Part shown: piece by piece, positions 21,591 through 33,607 of the stretch
Position numbering within the stretch: the first letter of the stretch is position 1
Layout of the letters: the number at the start of each line of letters is the position of its first letter
NCBI RefSeq assembly: GCF_024323335.1
Contig: NC_066581.1
Span: 461,053,197-461,117,196 of the forward strand
Length of the DNA stretch: 64,000 nucleotides
Reading direction: 5' to 3'
Source: Lathyrus oleraceus
Taxonomy: Eukaryota > Streptophyta > Magnoliopsida > Fabales > Fabaceae
Notes under the pieces: generated by a model
The model's input: only the letters and a program-made list of their open reading frames with translations
What the model was told of the DNA's origin: nothing
Databases searched by the model: none
Program-made: the position numbers and the translations under genes

Positions 21591-24500
21591 TAAGGTCATT
21601 CTAGCCGGAGAAGTGAAGTTTAGAAATCTTCATATCGACGCGGTAGAATGGACTTAAATAACAGTAACGAGACAAATTTTGGTCCCTAAGAGACCTCATG
21701 ATGCAGATGTATGCGTGCAAAAGACACAAGTTCTGTGGGGAATATGATTCACACAGAAGAAAAGACGATCCATCGGAGTAGTACACTCACCAGGAACAGA
21801 GACTCTGACAAGACTCTATGGGGATAATAAAAGAAAGAGAAAAGCGTGAACAAGACACGACTCCAAACTGGGGAAGATAAAACTGACATAACGTGAACAA
21901 GACACGACTCTGATTAGGAAATAACAGAAAACAGACTGGAGAACTCACTGGGGAGTGAAGGACTCATACTGGGAAAAGATTTCCAAATGGAAAATAAATC
22001 CACTGGAGATACACAAGCTGACTCCTGGGGAGAAGCAAAAGAAAGGTTCCACTGGGGGAAGTAACAAAGCAAATGAGATGTTACCAGGCATACGGGTAAC
22101 AAACTCAGGAAGGAACACCAAGGATACCGGTTACTGGGTATATAATAGGTGACCGACCAAAGCGTGAATTGGATTTCACTTCCAAAACACTCATCACCCT
22201 GAAGAGAGCTAGAAAAAGCAAACTTGTTTATAGGATGGACATTCAATTCCACAAGGAAAATGAATCTTACTCTGAGGGGAAGACAATCAAAAGATCGACT
22301 CAAGAGCGAACGAGATATAATATCCATTACCGTCAGAACGTGGATAGAATACTCAGATGAGACATATTATTCATTACCGGCAGACCGTGAATAATATACT
22401 CGAAAGGAAAATTATCCTGAACCGGTTACTGGGTTGTTTATAGGATAAAATCCGAAGACGTGAGTTGGTTTTCACTTCCAAAACACTCATCATCCGAAAG
22501 GAGGGCTTGAAAAAGCAAATCGACTTATAGGATGGACATTCGAATCCACAACGGGAAAACGAATCTTACTCAAATGGGGACACAAACCCAAAGAGTGCAT
22601 GAGATATAATATCCATTACCGGCAGACCGTGGATAAGAATACTCGCATGAGATATATTATCTATTACCGTCAGAACGTAGATAATAAACTCGCATGGTAA
22701 GAAACACCAGAGATACCGGTTACTGGGTATATAATAGGTGATCTACCGAAATCGTGAATTGGTTTTCACTTCCAAAACACTCATCATCCAAAACACAAAC
22801 TGGTTAAAGGATGGACATTCGATTCTACAAAGAATACGAATCTTGCTCAGTTGGGGAAAATCAACAAAGGATTCCAACTAAAGAGCGCATGAGATATATT
22901 ATTCATTACCGGCAGACCGTGAATAATATACTCGCAAGGAAAAGACACCAGAGATACCGGTTACTGGGTATATAATAGGTGACTAACCAAAAAGAGAGAC
23001 AATCGATACCAAGCATCCGGGTAAACGAAAGACCACTCAAAGGGATAAATTGCAAGCATCCGGCAATTATCCAACAACAAAAAATATTCGACCCCACAAA
23101 GGGAAATAACGAATCTTACTCGACTGGGGAAACACAAAAGGGCTTCGACTGAAGAGTGCATGAGATATACTATTCATTACCGGCAGACCGTGAATAATAT
23201 ACTCGCATGGGAGATTATCCACAACCGGTTACTGGGTTAATAAAGGATAAATCCACCGAACAGAAAGGCATCGGGATACCAAATTAGGTATATAATGATA
23301 ACCAATCAAAAGGAGCAACAGACATTACCAACAAAAGGGTAAATGAAAGGCAAACTGCTGAGGATAAATTGCAAGCATCCGGCAATTATCGACAGAAGAC
23401 TAGCTGGGGATACATTGATAAATAATCAATGATCCAGGGAACAAATCACTAGCATACGGTGAAAAGACCCACTGGGGATAAAATTGCTAGCATACGGCAA
23501 TTATCCACAAAAGACTTGCTACGGATATAAGTGCTGATCTGAGCAACTTATACAAGCAAAAGAAAATCATCATCAAATATTGAATGAAGATAACCACAAA
23601 ATGAGGGTTTACATCTACCGAATACGGGGTAGAAGACCAACAACTCCGCGTGGGGATAGAACAAATCACAAATCCGCACGGGAAACCAAAATAGGGTTTA
23701 TAACAAACCACAAACTGCTGAAGAGCAGGAAAATAGGATTTTACAACTACCAGTATACGGGTAGAAAACCAAAACTCTGGCTGGAGAATAAAAGGTGTAT
23801 AACCACAAATTCCGTTAAGAAAGCCAGGAAAAGTAGGACTTACAACTGCTGGTTTGTAGGCAGAGGCCCAAAAACAATTCCGCTGGGGAACAACCCACTG
23901 GGAAGCACAAGATATTTGACAAATAGTCAATTCGGGAATGATCCGAAAAGACAGACTGAATAAAGACACGTCCTAATGAGGATATAACTCAAATAGGAAA
24001 ATCCATCCCAATATATGTGTTGGGAGGAAACGGAAGAAACCGTCATCCACGAGGATATATCTCAGTGGGGAACTGCAGAAGGAAAGACAAACATTTTCTG
24101 CTTATGGGGTTGACTCTATATGGAGAGATTTATAACACCCGACATCTGCTTGGGGAGATCTGTAAAGAGATCTATATCACCATAGCAGGAGACACGACAA
24201 ACAAAAGATATATGGCAAGAAATGCAACATGAATACCTGAATGTTTATGAATATGCATGAATATGCGTAATTTATGTTTGATGAATGCTGACGAAACAGA
24301 CAATTCTAACACAAACAGGTTCAGGAACAAAACGTCCGGTAATATACTTCCAGGGGAAAAACCAACTGGAGAACCAATCTTCGGAGATCTACATGCTGTA
24401 AAGCAAAGATCTGCGGGTACTGCTGAAGAAGCAGAGAATCAGAAATATCAGGAAACAACCCAATCAGGGTACAAAAAGTCACAACGGGCAATACGGCCAC

Positions 24501-26238
24501 CAAGACGAATCTGTAGGGGAACAAGAGAGGTCCCAAAGTATATGCAGGGGATCCCAGTGTCAACTGAGAAACAAAAAGGGTGCATTGCATAAGCACAAAC
24601 TGCTGTAGAAGCAAATCTACATAACTCCACTGGGGGAAAAACCCACTGAGGGAGAATGATATCATCCAAATAGAATCTAACTGCGTAATCAATTCTACTG
24701 GGGAAAACTGTCGGCTACTCTCTTGGGAACAAACCACTGAGGGAGGACAGATCAAACAGATAGATTCTGCAATGAACCATTCCACTTGGGGAGAATATAC
24801 ACAGCAAAACTGATCACAACAAGTAGGTTCTGCAACAAGCCACTCTACTGGGGATCACAAACAGTCAGGAAATCGATCCGTTCACTGGAGGCTAGAGCCA
24901 ACATCCGACCATACTGGGATTGAAGGAGTATCAACGGGCGAAACTGCCACAACAAAAATTCTGCAGACTAAGCTGAGGAAAAGATGGTTGCAAATACTGG
25001 GATACCAACCCAAATCAAAACTGCTCAGGAAAATAAATCCTGCTCTGCTGGAGAGAATAACTCTGATGGAGAGATAGCAACAATTCCGCAGACGACTTCG
25101 CCGGGGAGAAGGTAAAGTGCTGGGTATCAAACCACTGACTTACCGAGTCTTCAAAAGAAAGCGATCGTGCTGAGGAAACAGACAAATCCTGCTGGCAACA
25201 CTGCATGGGGAAGAGTGGTAACAACTCCGCTTGCAATCCTGGAGGGGATATTAATAACAGCTCTACTCACGACTCCGAGGGGAGTACCAATCAATCAGTT
25301 ACTCATGACTGCGCTGAGGAGACAAATAAAGTCTGGGGATACACGACCCACTGGAGAAAGTGACGGGGCACCAGGATGACAAACCATCAACCGCCGAAAC
25401 TTCTCAAGAAAACTCCCATGCTAGGGGAAAACTGCTGCTGGAGGAAACCAAGTCTTCAACAACAAATCACTTGCGACTGTACTGGGGAACAGCCCCAACA
25501 ACAACTCTGTTTGAGGAACAACCTCAACAAAGATCTGAAGAAAGAAGATACCACCAAACCAGGAATATGAACCAATGTCTTACCTGTTGGGAATCATGCC
25601 GCCCTCGGGAGAGCACTGAGATATTCTTGAGTATCCTTTCAATCTTGTGAATGTTCACTTTGTTTAAAACAAAATTTTGAAAAATTTGATTTGTTTAAAA
25701 CAATGACATTTTATCAATTTAAAACATGCAAAACATTTGTTGAATTGAAACAAATAAGAGTGCAAATAATTGGATAAAAAGCTCAAATTGATTTAATAGA
25801 ATGGTAGTCTGCAAATGGCGAGACTCCATAGATCTGTACAAATTCGAAATCAGTGATGTATATTGGAAGAGGGCTATATTGAACATAATGGTCCTTTCTC
25901 TACCAATTTGAATCTCGATGTATCCGAAGCTTCAGTTGACGACGAATCGAGAATCTTCTGACGAAATGACGACTGATGAACCAGAAAGTCTTGTCAGGAT
26001 GCAGTTACTTGCCAAATCCCTAATTTTTGCCTAGATTGCCCCAGAGTGAGGTACTCAATCTAGCGGGATGCAAATATTCTCTTTTTTCAAGTCTCTAATT
26101 TTTGCCTGGATTACCCTTGCGGGTTCTCCACCGAGACGCTCATTTTTGCCTAAGCCGCCCTTTCGGGTTTTCAACTTAGCGAGCTATTCTGTTTTTTCAT
26201 TCTCTTTTTTTTCTTTTTATTTGCATATACTTTTTTTT
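21591..26238 (-). other. Element A 3' untranslated region (4.6 kb)
   Basis: Non-coding stretch between the pol stop and the polypurine tract. The first 130 bp near the LTR are conserved with B and C. From about 22080 to 23520 it holds repeats built from TACCGGTTACTGGGTATA, GAGATATAATATCCATTACC and GGCAGACCGTGAATAATATA words, arranged irregularly. From about 23500 to 25620 there are looser repeats with CTGGGGA or GCTGAGGA every 30-60 bases. From 25630 to 26238 it is AT-rich with no clear repeat, and a pyrimidine-rich segment lies just past the pol stop. Variable 3' UTR arrays are typical of Ogre. Confidence 0.8.
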
Positions 26239-29200
26239 TTAGGCAAAGTATCTCTTAACTGCATCTGAATTCACAGGACGAGTGAAATCCTCCCCATCCA
26301 TTGTTGTAAGCATCAAAGCACCGCCTGAAAAGGCTCTCTTAACAACATATGGACCCTCGTAGTTTGGAGTCCACTTGCCCCTGGAATCGGGCGCGAAAGA
26401 CAAAACTTTCTTGAGCACAAGGTCACCTTCTCGGAACACACGAGGCTTGACCTTCTTGTCGAATGCTTTCTTCATTCTCTGCTGATATAACTGACCATGG
26501 CACATGGCAGTTAATCTCTTCTCTTCAATCAAATTCAACTGGTCATAACGACTCTGAATCCATTCAGCATCAGTCAACTTGGCTTCCATCAAGACTCGCA
26601 TTGATGGGATCTCCACCTCTACTGGGAGAACGGCTTCCATGCCATAAACAAGAGAGAAAGGGGTTGCCCCTGTTGAAGTGCGTACAGACGTACGATATCC
26701 ATGCAAAGCAAATGGCAGCATCTCATGCCAATCTTTGTACGTGACAGTCATCTTCTGGATAATTCTCTTGATATTCTTGTTAGCAGCTTCAACAGCCCCA
26801 TTCATCTTAGGTCTGTAAGGAGAGGAATTATGGTGTGCAATCTTAAATTCAGCGCACAACTCATCCATCATCTTGTTATTCAGATTGGATCCATTATCAG
26901 TAATGATCCTCTCTGGCACACCATAACGGCAAATCAGCTGGTTCTTGATAAACTTCACAACCACCTGCCTGGTTACATTCGCGTACGAAGCGGCTTCAAC
27001 CCATTTGGTGAAGTAATCAATTGCTACGAGAATAAATCGATGTCCATTGGACGCTTTCGGCTCAATCATGCCGATCATGTCGATTCCCCACATAGAGAAA
27101 GGCCATGGTGATGAAATCACATTCAGGAGTGTCGGAGGAATATGAATCTTATCCGCATAAATTTGACACTTGTGACATTTCTTCACATACTTGCAACAGT
27201 CAGACTCCATTGTCAGCCAATAGTAGCCTGCTCTCAACATCTTCTTAGCCATGGCATGTCCATTGGAATGAGTACCAAATGAACCCTCATGGACCTCAGT
27301 CATCAATAGGTTTGCTTCGTGTCTATCCACGCATCTGAGCAAAACCATATCAAAATTTCTTTTATACAGCACTTCACCACTGAGGTAGAAACTGCCTGAC
27401 AACCTTCTCAAAGTTTTCCTATCTTTCACAGATGCCCCAGGCGGGTAGACCTGGTTCTGGAGGAAATTCTTGATATCAAAATACCAAGGCTTGTCATCTT
27501 TCACTTCTTCAATTGCAAATATGTGAGCGGGTCTGTCCAAGCGCATCACAGTAATGTTGGGGACATCATTCCACCATCTGACAACTATCATGGAAGCAAG
27601 CGTAGCAAGGGCGTCTGCCATCCGATTATCTTCTCGAGGAATATGATAAAATTCAACTTCTGTGAAGAAAGTTGAAATTCTCCTTGCATAATCTCTGTAT
27701 GGGATGAGACTTGGTTGATTTGTCTCCCATTCACCTTTGATCTGATTGACAACCAAAGCTGAATCACCATAGACATCAAGATATTTGATTCTCAAATCAA
27801 TGCATTCTTCAAGTCCCATAATACAGGCTTCATACTCCGCCATATTATTCGTGCATTTGAAAGTTAGCCTTGCTGTAAATGGAATGTGCGATCCCTGGGG
27901 ATTAACAATTACTGCCCCAATTCCATTTCCATATTGATTAACAGCGCCATCAAACACCATCGTCCATCTGGAACCAGGTTCTGGACCTTCATCAAGTGTA
28001 GGCTCATCGCAATCTTTCATCTTCAAATACAGAATTTCCTCGTCAGGGAAGTCATACTGAACAGACTGATGATCTTCAATTGGCTGGTGCGCTAAGTGGT
28101 CAGCCAAGATACTACCTTTGATAGCTTTCTGAGCTCGATACTCAATATCATACTCAGATAACAACATCTGCCAACGGGCAATCCTCCCAGTTAAAGCAGG
28201 CTTCTCGAAGATATACTTAATTGGATCCATTCTGGATATCAACCAAGTTGTATGATTAATCATGTACTGGCGCAAACGCTTAGCTGCCCAAGCTAAAGCA
28301 CAGCACGTCTTCTCAAGCATAGAGTACCGAGACTCACAATCAGTAAACTTCTTACTGAGGTAGTATATAGCAAACTCCTTCTTCCCTGATTCATCTTGTT
28401 GACCGAGTACACAACCCATCGAGTCTTCAAGAACTGTTAAGTACATAATCAGAGGTCTTCCTTCTACTGGCGGAGACAAAATCGGAGGTTCGGACAGATA
28501 ATCTTTGATACTGTCGAAAGCTTTCTGGCAATCCTCGGTCCAATCATGAGACTGATCTTTCCGGAGGAGCTTGAATATCGGCGCACATGTGGCAGTCATG
28601 TGGGATATAAATCTGGAAATGTAGTTCAAGCGGCCAAGAAAACCTCGGACTTGCTTCTCAGTTTTGGGTGCGGGCATCTCTTGTATTGCTTTGACCTTGG
28701 CAGGATCAACCTCAATACCTCTTTCACTTACCACAAAACCCAACAACTTGCCGGAACGGACTCCAAAGGTACATTTGTTCGGATTCAGACGAAGCTGGAA
28801 TTTCCTCAAACGCTGAAAAAGCTTCAACAAATGCTCAATATGCTCAACTTCCGTTCGGGACTTAGCAATCATATCATCAACATAGACTTCTATCTCCTTG
28901 TGCATCATATCATGAAACAAGGTAGTCATAGCTCGTTGATACGTGGCTCCGGCGTTCTTCAAACCGAAGGGCATCACTCGATAACAGAATGTTCCCCAAG
29001 GTGTGATGAATGTTGTCTTCTCCATATCCTCTGGTGCCATCTTGATTTGATTATATCCGGAAAATCCGTCCATAAAGGAAAAGACTTTGAATTTAGCTGT
29101 ATTGTCTACCAACATGTCAATGTGTGGTAGAGGAAAATCATCTTTTGGGCTAGCTTTGTTCAAATCTCTGTAATCAACGCACATACGGACTTTTCCGTCC

Positions 29201-29700
29201 TTCTTAGGAACAGGCACAATATTGGCCACCCATTGAGGATATGTCGAAGTCACCAGAAACCCCGCATCAATTTGCTTCTGAACTTCCTCTTTGATCTTCA
29301 CTGCCATATCTGGATGAGTTCTTCTGAGCTTCTGCTTCACAGGCACGCACTCAGGCTTCAAAGGCAGGAAATGTTGCACAATATCTGTATCTAAACCCGG
29401 CATGTCTTCATAGGACCAAGCAAAGATATCTGAATATTCTCGTAGCAAGCTGATCAAATCTTCTTTAACAGACCCTTCAAGAAGTGCCCCAATCTTCACC
29501 AGGCGCTCACAATCTTCAGACCCCAAGTTGACTGTTTCCAAGTCTTCGAGATGCGGCTGAATGATCTTCTCTTCGTGCTCAAGGAGACGGGTGATCTCAT
29601 CAGGGATCTCTTCAACGTCATCTTCTTCTGCCTCAAATACAGGGAATTCAAAATTGGGAGATGGCGTTGGATCATTATGTTCAATGGGTTTTAGGATCAA
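26239..29700 (-). CDS. pol: Element A pol: reverse transcriptase, two RNase H domains, integrase
   Basis: An uninterrupted 1153-residue frame. It copies element RNA to DNA and integrates it. Domains in order: an acidic N-terminal linker; reverse transcriptase (about 120-350) with VDYRDLNKASPKDDFPLP and YVDD at 273-276; the Ty3-type RNase H (about 400-510, KKEFAIYYLSKKF); a second, archaeal-type RNase H as in Tat elements (about 575-710) with FDGA (D584) and NNMAEYEAC; an H2C2 zinc domain (HEGSFGT to CHKCQIY); the integrase core with D874, D935 and E971, where D and E are 35 residues apart; and a C-terminal GDLVLKK...GKWTPNYEGPY segment ending KRYFA. The frame starts with TTG, not ATG, just after a 3' splice-site-like ATTATGCAG, so it is probably expressed by splicing from gag-protease. 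All catalytic residues seen are present. Confidence 0.97.
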   Translation of the reverse strand: MILKPIEHNDPTPSPNFEFPVFEAEEDDVEEIPDEITRLLEHEEKIIQPHLEDLETVNLGSEDCERLVKIGALLEGSVKEDLISLLREYSDIFAWSYEDMPGLDTDIVQHFLPLKPECVPVKQKLRRTHPDMAVKIKEEVQKQIDAGFLVTSTYPQWVANIVPVPKKDGKVRMCVDYRDLNKASPKDDFPLPHIDMLVDNTAKFKVFSFMDGFSGYNQIKMAPEDMEKTTFITPWGTFCYRVMPFGLKNAGATYQRAMTTLFHDMMHKEIEVYVDDMIAKSRTEVEHIEHLLKLFQRLRKFQLRLNPNKCTFGVRSGKLLGFVVSERGIEVDPAKVKAIQEMPAPKTEKQVRGFLGRLNYISRFISHMTATCAPIFKLLRKDQSHDWTEDCQKAFDSIKDYLSEPPILSPPVEGRPLIMYLTVLEDSMGCVLGQQDESGKKEFAIYYLSKKFTDCESRYSMLEKTCCALAWAAKRLRQYMINHTTWLISRMDPIKYIFEKPALTGRIARWQMLLSEYDIEYRAQKAIKGSILADHLAHQPIEDHQSVQYDFPDEEILYLKMKDCDEPTLDEGPEPGSRWTMVFDGAVNQYGNGIGAVIVNPQGSHIPFTARLTFKCTNNMAEYEACIMGLEECIDLRIKYLDVYGDSALVVNQIKGEWETNQPSLIPYRDYARRISTFFTEVEFYHIPREDNRMADALATLASMIVVRWWNDVPNITVMRLDRPAHIFAIEEVKDDKPWYFDIKNFLQNQVYPPGASVKDRKTLRRLSGSFYLSGEVLYKRNFDMVLLRCVDRHEANLLMTEVHEGSFGTHSNGHAMAKKMLRAGYYWLTMESDCCKYVKKCHKCQIYADKIHIPPTLLNVISSPWPFSMWGIDMIGMIEPKASNGHRFILVAIDYFTKWVEAASYANVTRQVVVKFIKNQLICRYGVPERIITDNGSNLNNKMMDELCAEFKIAHHNSSPYRPKMNGAVEAANKNIKRIIQKMTVTYKDWHEMLPFALHGYRTSVRTSTGATPFSLVYGMEAVLPVEVEIPSMRVLMEAKLTDAEWIQSRYDQLNLIEEKRLTAMCHGQLYQQRMKKAFDKKVKPRVFREGDLVLKKVLSFAPDSRGKWTPNYEGPYVVKRAFSGGALMLTTMDGEDFTRPVNSDAVKRYFA

Positions 29701-29715
29701 CCTGCATAATGATTT

Positions 29716-29756
<41 letters not shown>

Positions 29757-29999
29757 GCATTTGAACAAGCAAATCATTATGCAGATGAAAAAATGTTGCT
29801 TTTACAGCTTTTATTTTTGTTTTTATGGTTTTTTGTGATCACTGATTTCATAAAGAAAAGCAAAAAGTGAAAACAAAGGAAAAACAAATGTTTTGACAAT
29901 GCAAAAATTGAATGAAAATATCATTGTATATATGCTTTGCCAACAATGTCATCACTTCTCCTTTTGGCATGGGAGAAGGGTTTTAAACAAAATGAACAA
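29701..29999 (-). other. Element A intron-like gap between protease and pol
   Basis: About 300 bp with stops separate the end of the protease frame (29999/30000) from pol. On the minus strand it contains a run of about 31 T (29721-29751), then AACCAAAATCATTATGCAG, then the pol frame. A poly-T tract followed by CAG is the expected 3' splice site; the ATTATGCAGGTTG end is also conserved in element B at about 47621-47633. Ogre elements are reported to remove an intron at this place. I cannot fix the donor site from sequence alone. Confidence 0.7.
29721..29751 (-). repeat. Homopolymer run (about 31 A on plus strand)
   Basis: The longest homopolymer in the window. On the element's sense strand it is poly-T and sits about 20 bases before the putative 3' splice site, so it probably serves as a polypyrimidine tract. 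Its exact length may be affected by sequencing error. Confidence 0.85.
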
Positions 30000-32900
30000 T
30001 TACTCTGATCTATGGATAACTGTAGGAACATCCACAGCGACCCAATTGTGGCAGACACCACCAGGAATAACAAAATTGTTCAAGTCTTCTGCATCTTCTT
30101 CTTCAATGATAGCAGCAGCTTCCTCTTCTGCAGGTTGATCAGCATGGATGAATCCTCCACTGGTGAACAGACCTTGCTCATTGCATGCCCCAGAACCAAA
30201 GCCAATGCCAGCCCGGGATCGATTATCTTCAAGTTCAAGCACTTTCCCTAATCCAGCAACTGCACCACATTCAATGGCCAGCTTTGCATCACGGTAGGAA
30301 GTGAATGAAGGAGACTTCTTCTCGATTGGTTAATCAATAGATAAAGCTTGAAACTGAGTTCCAACTTCATCCTCTGCGTCGATGTACGAGAAAGAAGACA
30401 AGTTACTGACCAGGAGAGCCTTTTCTCCCCCTACTACAACCAATTTCTTGTTTTTCACAAACTTCAGCTTTTGGTGTAGGGTGGATGTCACGGCGCCAGC
30501 CTCGTGAATCCATGGTCTGCCCAAGAGACAGCTGTATGATGGGTGAATATCCATTACTTGAAAAGTGATCTGGAAATCACTTGGTCCAATTTTGATTGGG
30601 AGGTCAACTTCCCCAATCACGGTCTTGCGCGACCCATCAAAAGCTTTAACAACAACCCCACTCTGCCTCATAGGAGGACCTTGATATGACAATCGAGAGA
30701 GTGTGGATTTCGGCAATACATTCAGAGATGATCCAGTGTCCACCAGTACATTGGACATTGCATCAGATTTGCAATTCATTGAAATGTGTAAAGCCATGTT
30801 GTGGTCTCTTCCCTCCTCAGGGAGATCAGCGTCACAAAAGCTCAAGGTGTTGCAAGCGGTAATGTTTGCAACAATGCTATCAAATTGTTCCAAGGTGACG
30901 TCGTGATCGACATATGCCAGGTCCAAGACTTTCTGAAGAGACTCCCTATGGGGTTCTGAATTCAGCAACAGAGAAAGGATGGAGATCTTGGAGGGCGTGT
31001 GTAGAAGCTGGTCTACAATATTATACTCGCTCTTTCTGATGAGCCTCAGCATCTCATCAGATTCTTCATCAACAATGCCACTCGGGCCATCTGAAGAAAC
31101 AGGAGTCTTTTGTATAGACGAGGAGGGTTTGGCAACATCAGGTGCCGGATTCTGAACATTCACAGCATTCCCTACGGGATGCACCACAGTGTCAGAAGTG
31201 GTAGCCTTTGGAGGCGCGGAAAATACACGACCACTGCGGGTCAACCCACTAACATCAGCAATAGTGGTCACGGAAGTAGACGGCAGAGGTACTTCAACCC
31301 CATCCTGGACAGCAACAGGATTGTACCGGAAAGGTACAGCTTTATCAGATGAATATGGCACAGGGCCGGCTAGTTTGATGATCAAAGCGGGTGAAGCTTT
31401 AGGCTTGTTGCTATTATAACGAATAACAACGGGCTCTGGCAACTTGAACACCGGGGAGATGACACTCACTTCGGGCTCAACTGTATCCACATTGCGATTC
31501 TGGAGAACCTCAATGGTACCTTCATTCAACAATTTCTGAAGTTCACAGCGAACCTGATCACAACCCAAGCGGTTAATAGAACAGACACGGCACTTATCGT
31601 GGTTATGCTCCAAATAGCTGTGCTGACACAACATTTTATGTAAATCAACCAACGATTGCCGGATATGACTGACATACTTCACTTTGTACCTCCCAAGGTC
31701 TTCCTGGATCATATTGACAGACTTCCCATGCGAAGGCAATGGGTTCCTGGTGACATTCGGGTTGGAGTCTTCAAAACTCAAAATTCCGCTTCTCATAAGG
31801 TCTTGAACCTTATTCTTCAGCGGGAAACAGTTCTCAACGTTGTGGCCCGGAGCACCGGAATGGTAGACACAATGTTGGTCAGGCTTATACCACCATTGCG
31901 GGTTTGTAGGAATAGCAGGAGGATCCCTGGGAGAAACCAACTTCCTCTCCAACAAGGAGGGATAAAGCTCTGTATATGTCATCGGAATAGGGTCGAAGCT
32001 GACCTTCTTCCTATCATAATTCATGTTTGCTTGATTGGTTGTACTTCCACGAGGCTGGTAAGCCTGTTGCTGTGGACGCTGCTGTTGCTGTTGATATTGC
32101 GGTTGTGGATATTGCTGCTGATGCTGATACTGCTGAGCATTATCCTTGAATACAGGTGCCACACTAGCCACCTGATGCTGATGTCCGGCACGATGTGCAG
32201 GCTTCCTCTGAACAGAGGGTCTTCGATGCTTCGGCTGAGATTGCACAGCATGGGCTTCTCCTTCTTTCCTCTTAAACGCTCCATACCGCTTAGAGGAAGA
32301 ACTATCATCTTTAGCCAACCGTCCTTCACGAACGCCTTCTTCAAGACGCATCCCCATGTTCACCATCTCGGTGAAATCAGAGGGAGCGCTGGCCACCATT
32401 CTCTCATAATAGAATGATCCAAGAGTCTTCAGAAAGATCTTGGTCATCTCTTTCTCTTCTAATGGTGGAGTGATCTGAGCTGCCAGCTCACGCCATCTCT
32501 GGGCGTACTCCTTGAACGTCTCTTTGTCCTTTTGTGACATAGACCTGAGTTGATCTCTGTCAGGCGCCATGTCAACATTGTATTTATATTGCTTGACGAA
32601 AGCTTCGCCAAGATCATTGAAAGAGCGGATGTTGACGCTGTCCAAGCTCATGTACCAACGTAGAGCAGCACCAGACAAACTGTCCTGGAAGTAGTGGATC
32701 AAGAGTTGATCGTTGTCGGTCTGCGTGGACATCTTTCTGGCATACATGACTAAGTGTGCCAAAGGACAAGTATTCCCTTTATACTTCTCAAAGTCTGGGA
32801 CTTTGAATTTAACAGGTATTTTCACACCGGGAACTAGACAAAGTTCGGCTGCTGACTTGCCGAAGAGATCTTTGCCTCTGAGAGTTCTCAATTCCTTTCT

Positions 32901-33380
32901 CAGCTCGAGGAATTGATCGTTCATCGCATCCATTTTCTCATGTACATCTGAGCCCTCAGACGCTTCAGAGTGATAAATGGTGTCGTCTACCCTCGGCATG
33001 GTATGCACGACAGGAGGTACAGGTATAGGGACCGGGCTAGATGCCGACATTTGTGCAAATGTTGGAGCTGGCAGATCGGGCATGAAGCCAGGAGGCATCC
33101 CCCAAGGAAAACCGGGAGGCATGGCATTTGGCTGCTGGGCACTGACAGGCACCGACGAAGTAGTTATCTCTGATATAACCGTCCGCTGAACCGGAGTTGC
33201 TGGCTGTTGAGGAGCAGGCTGATTCTGGGCAGCAAGAAGTTGCTCCATCAGAGCGCCAAGTCTGGCGACTTCATCTCTCAAACTCTGGTTCTCTTGTTCC
33301 AACTGCTCCATAATCCTTGCAGAGTTGACTCTCGTATAATACCGGTGAGTCAGCTTGTCTTCAAAATAAATGAAGAGCAA
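30000..33380 (-). CDS. gag-pro: Element A gag-protease, with one in-frame TAA near its C-terminus
   Basis: The frame opens at 33380 (a second ATG at 33311 starts MEQLEQENQ). It runs 1016 residues to TAA at 30330-30332, then continues in the same frame for about 109 more codons to 30000. The continuation has a homologue in B (Cys-Asn-Asn/His context, VPTVIHRS), so the TAA looks like a nonsense mutation or a recoding site. Features: N-terminal coiled coil and proline-rich linker; Retrotrans_gag core (about 230-340, RWYMSL...ERMV); glutamine-rich linker; a variant knuckle CX2HX5HX4C near residue 505 (CVYHSGAPGHNVENC); a cysteine cluster near 590 (CRVCSINRLGC); and aspartic protease with D881-T-G-S-S. 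Gag forms the particle and protease cuts the polyprotein. It lies 227 bp after ORF1 in the transcript. Confidence 0.92.
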
Positions 33381-33607
33381 AGGTTAGAACCGGAAGACCA
33401 GAAAAGATGGGTACCTGTTTATGCAAGAATGATGCATGAAATGCTTGTGCAAATGCTTTAATTTTCAAGGAACCCTTAGGGTACATTTGCAATATTTTGA
33501 ATTTTAAACATTTTAATTGCTCATGGAAAATATTTTCATTCAAAATATTAAGACAAAGAAGTACAGCATTCTTTTAAATATTACAAAGAGGAAAGGTAAA
33601 TGACATC

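Noticed and set aside
28546..29130. 194-aa plus-strand ORF antisense to pol of A
   Set aside because: Shadow of the conserved RT coding frame on the other strand; no homology or start context.
31656..32417. 253-aa plus-strand ORF antisense to gag-protease of A
   Set aside because: Leucine-rich shadow of the glutamine/proline-rich gag frame.
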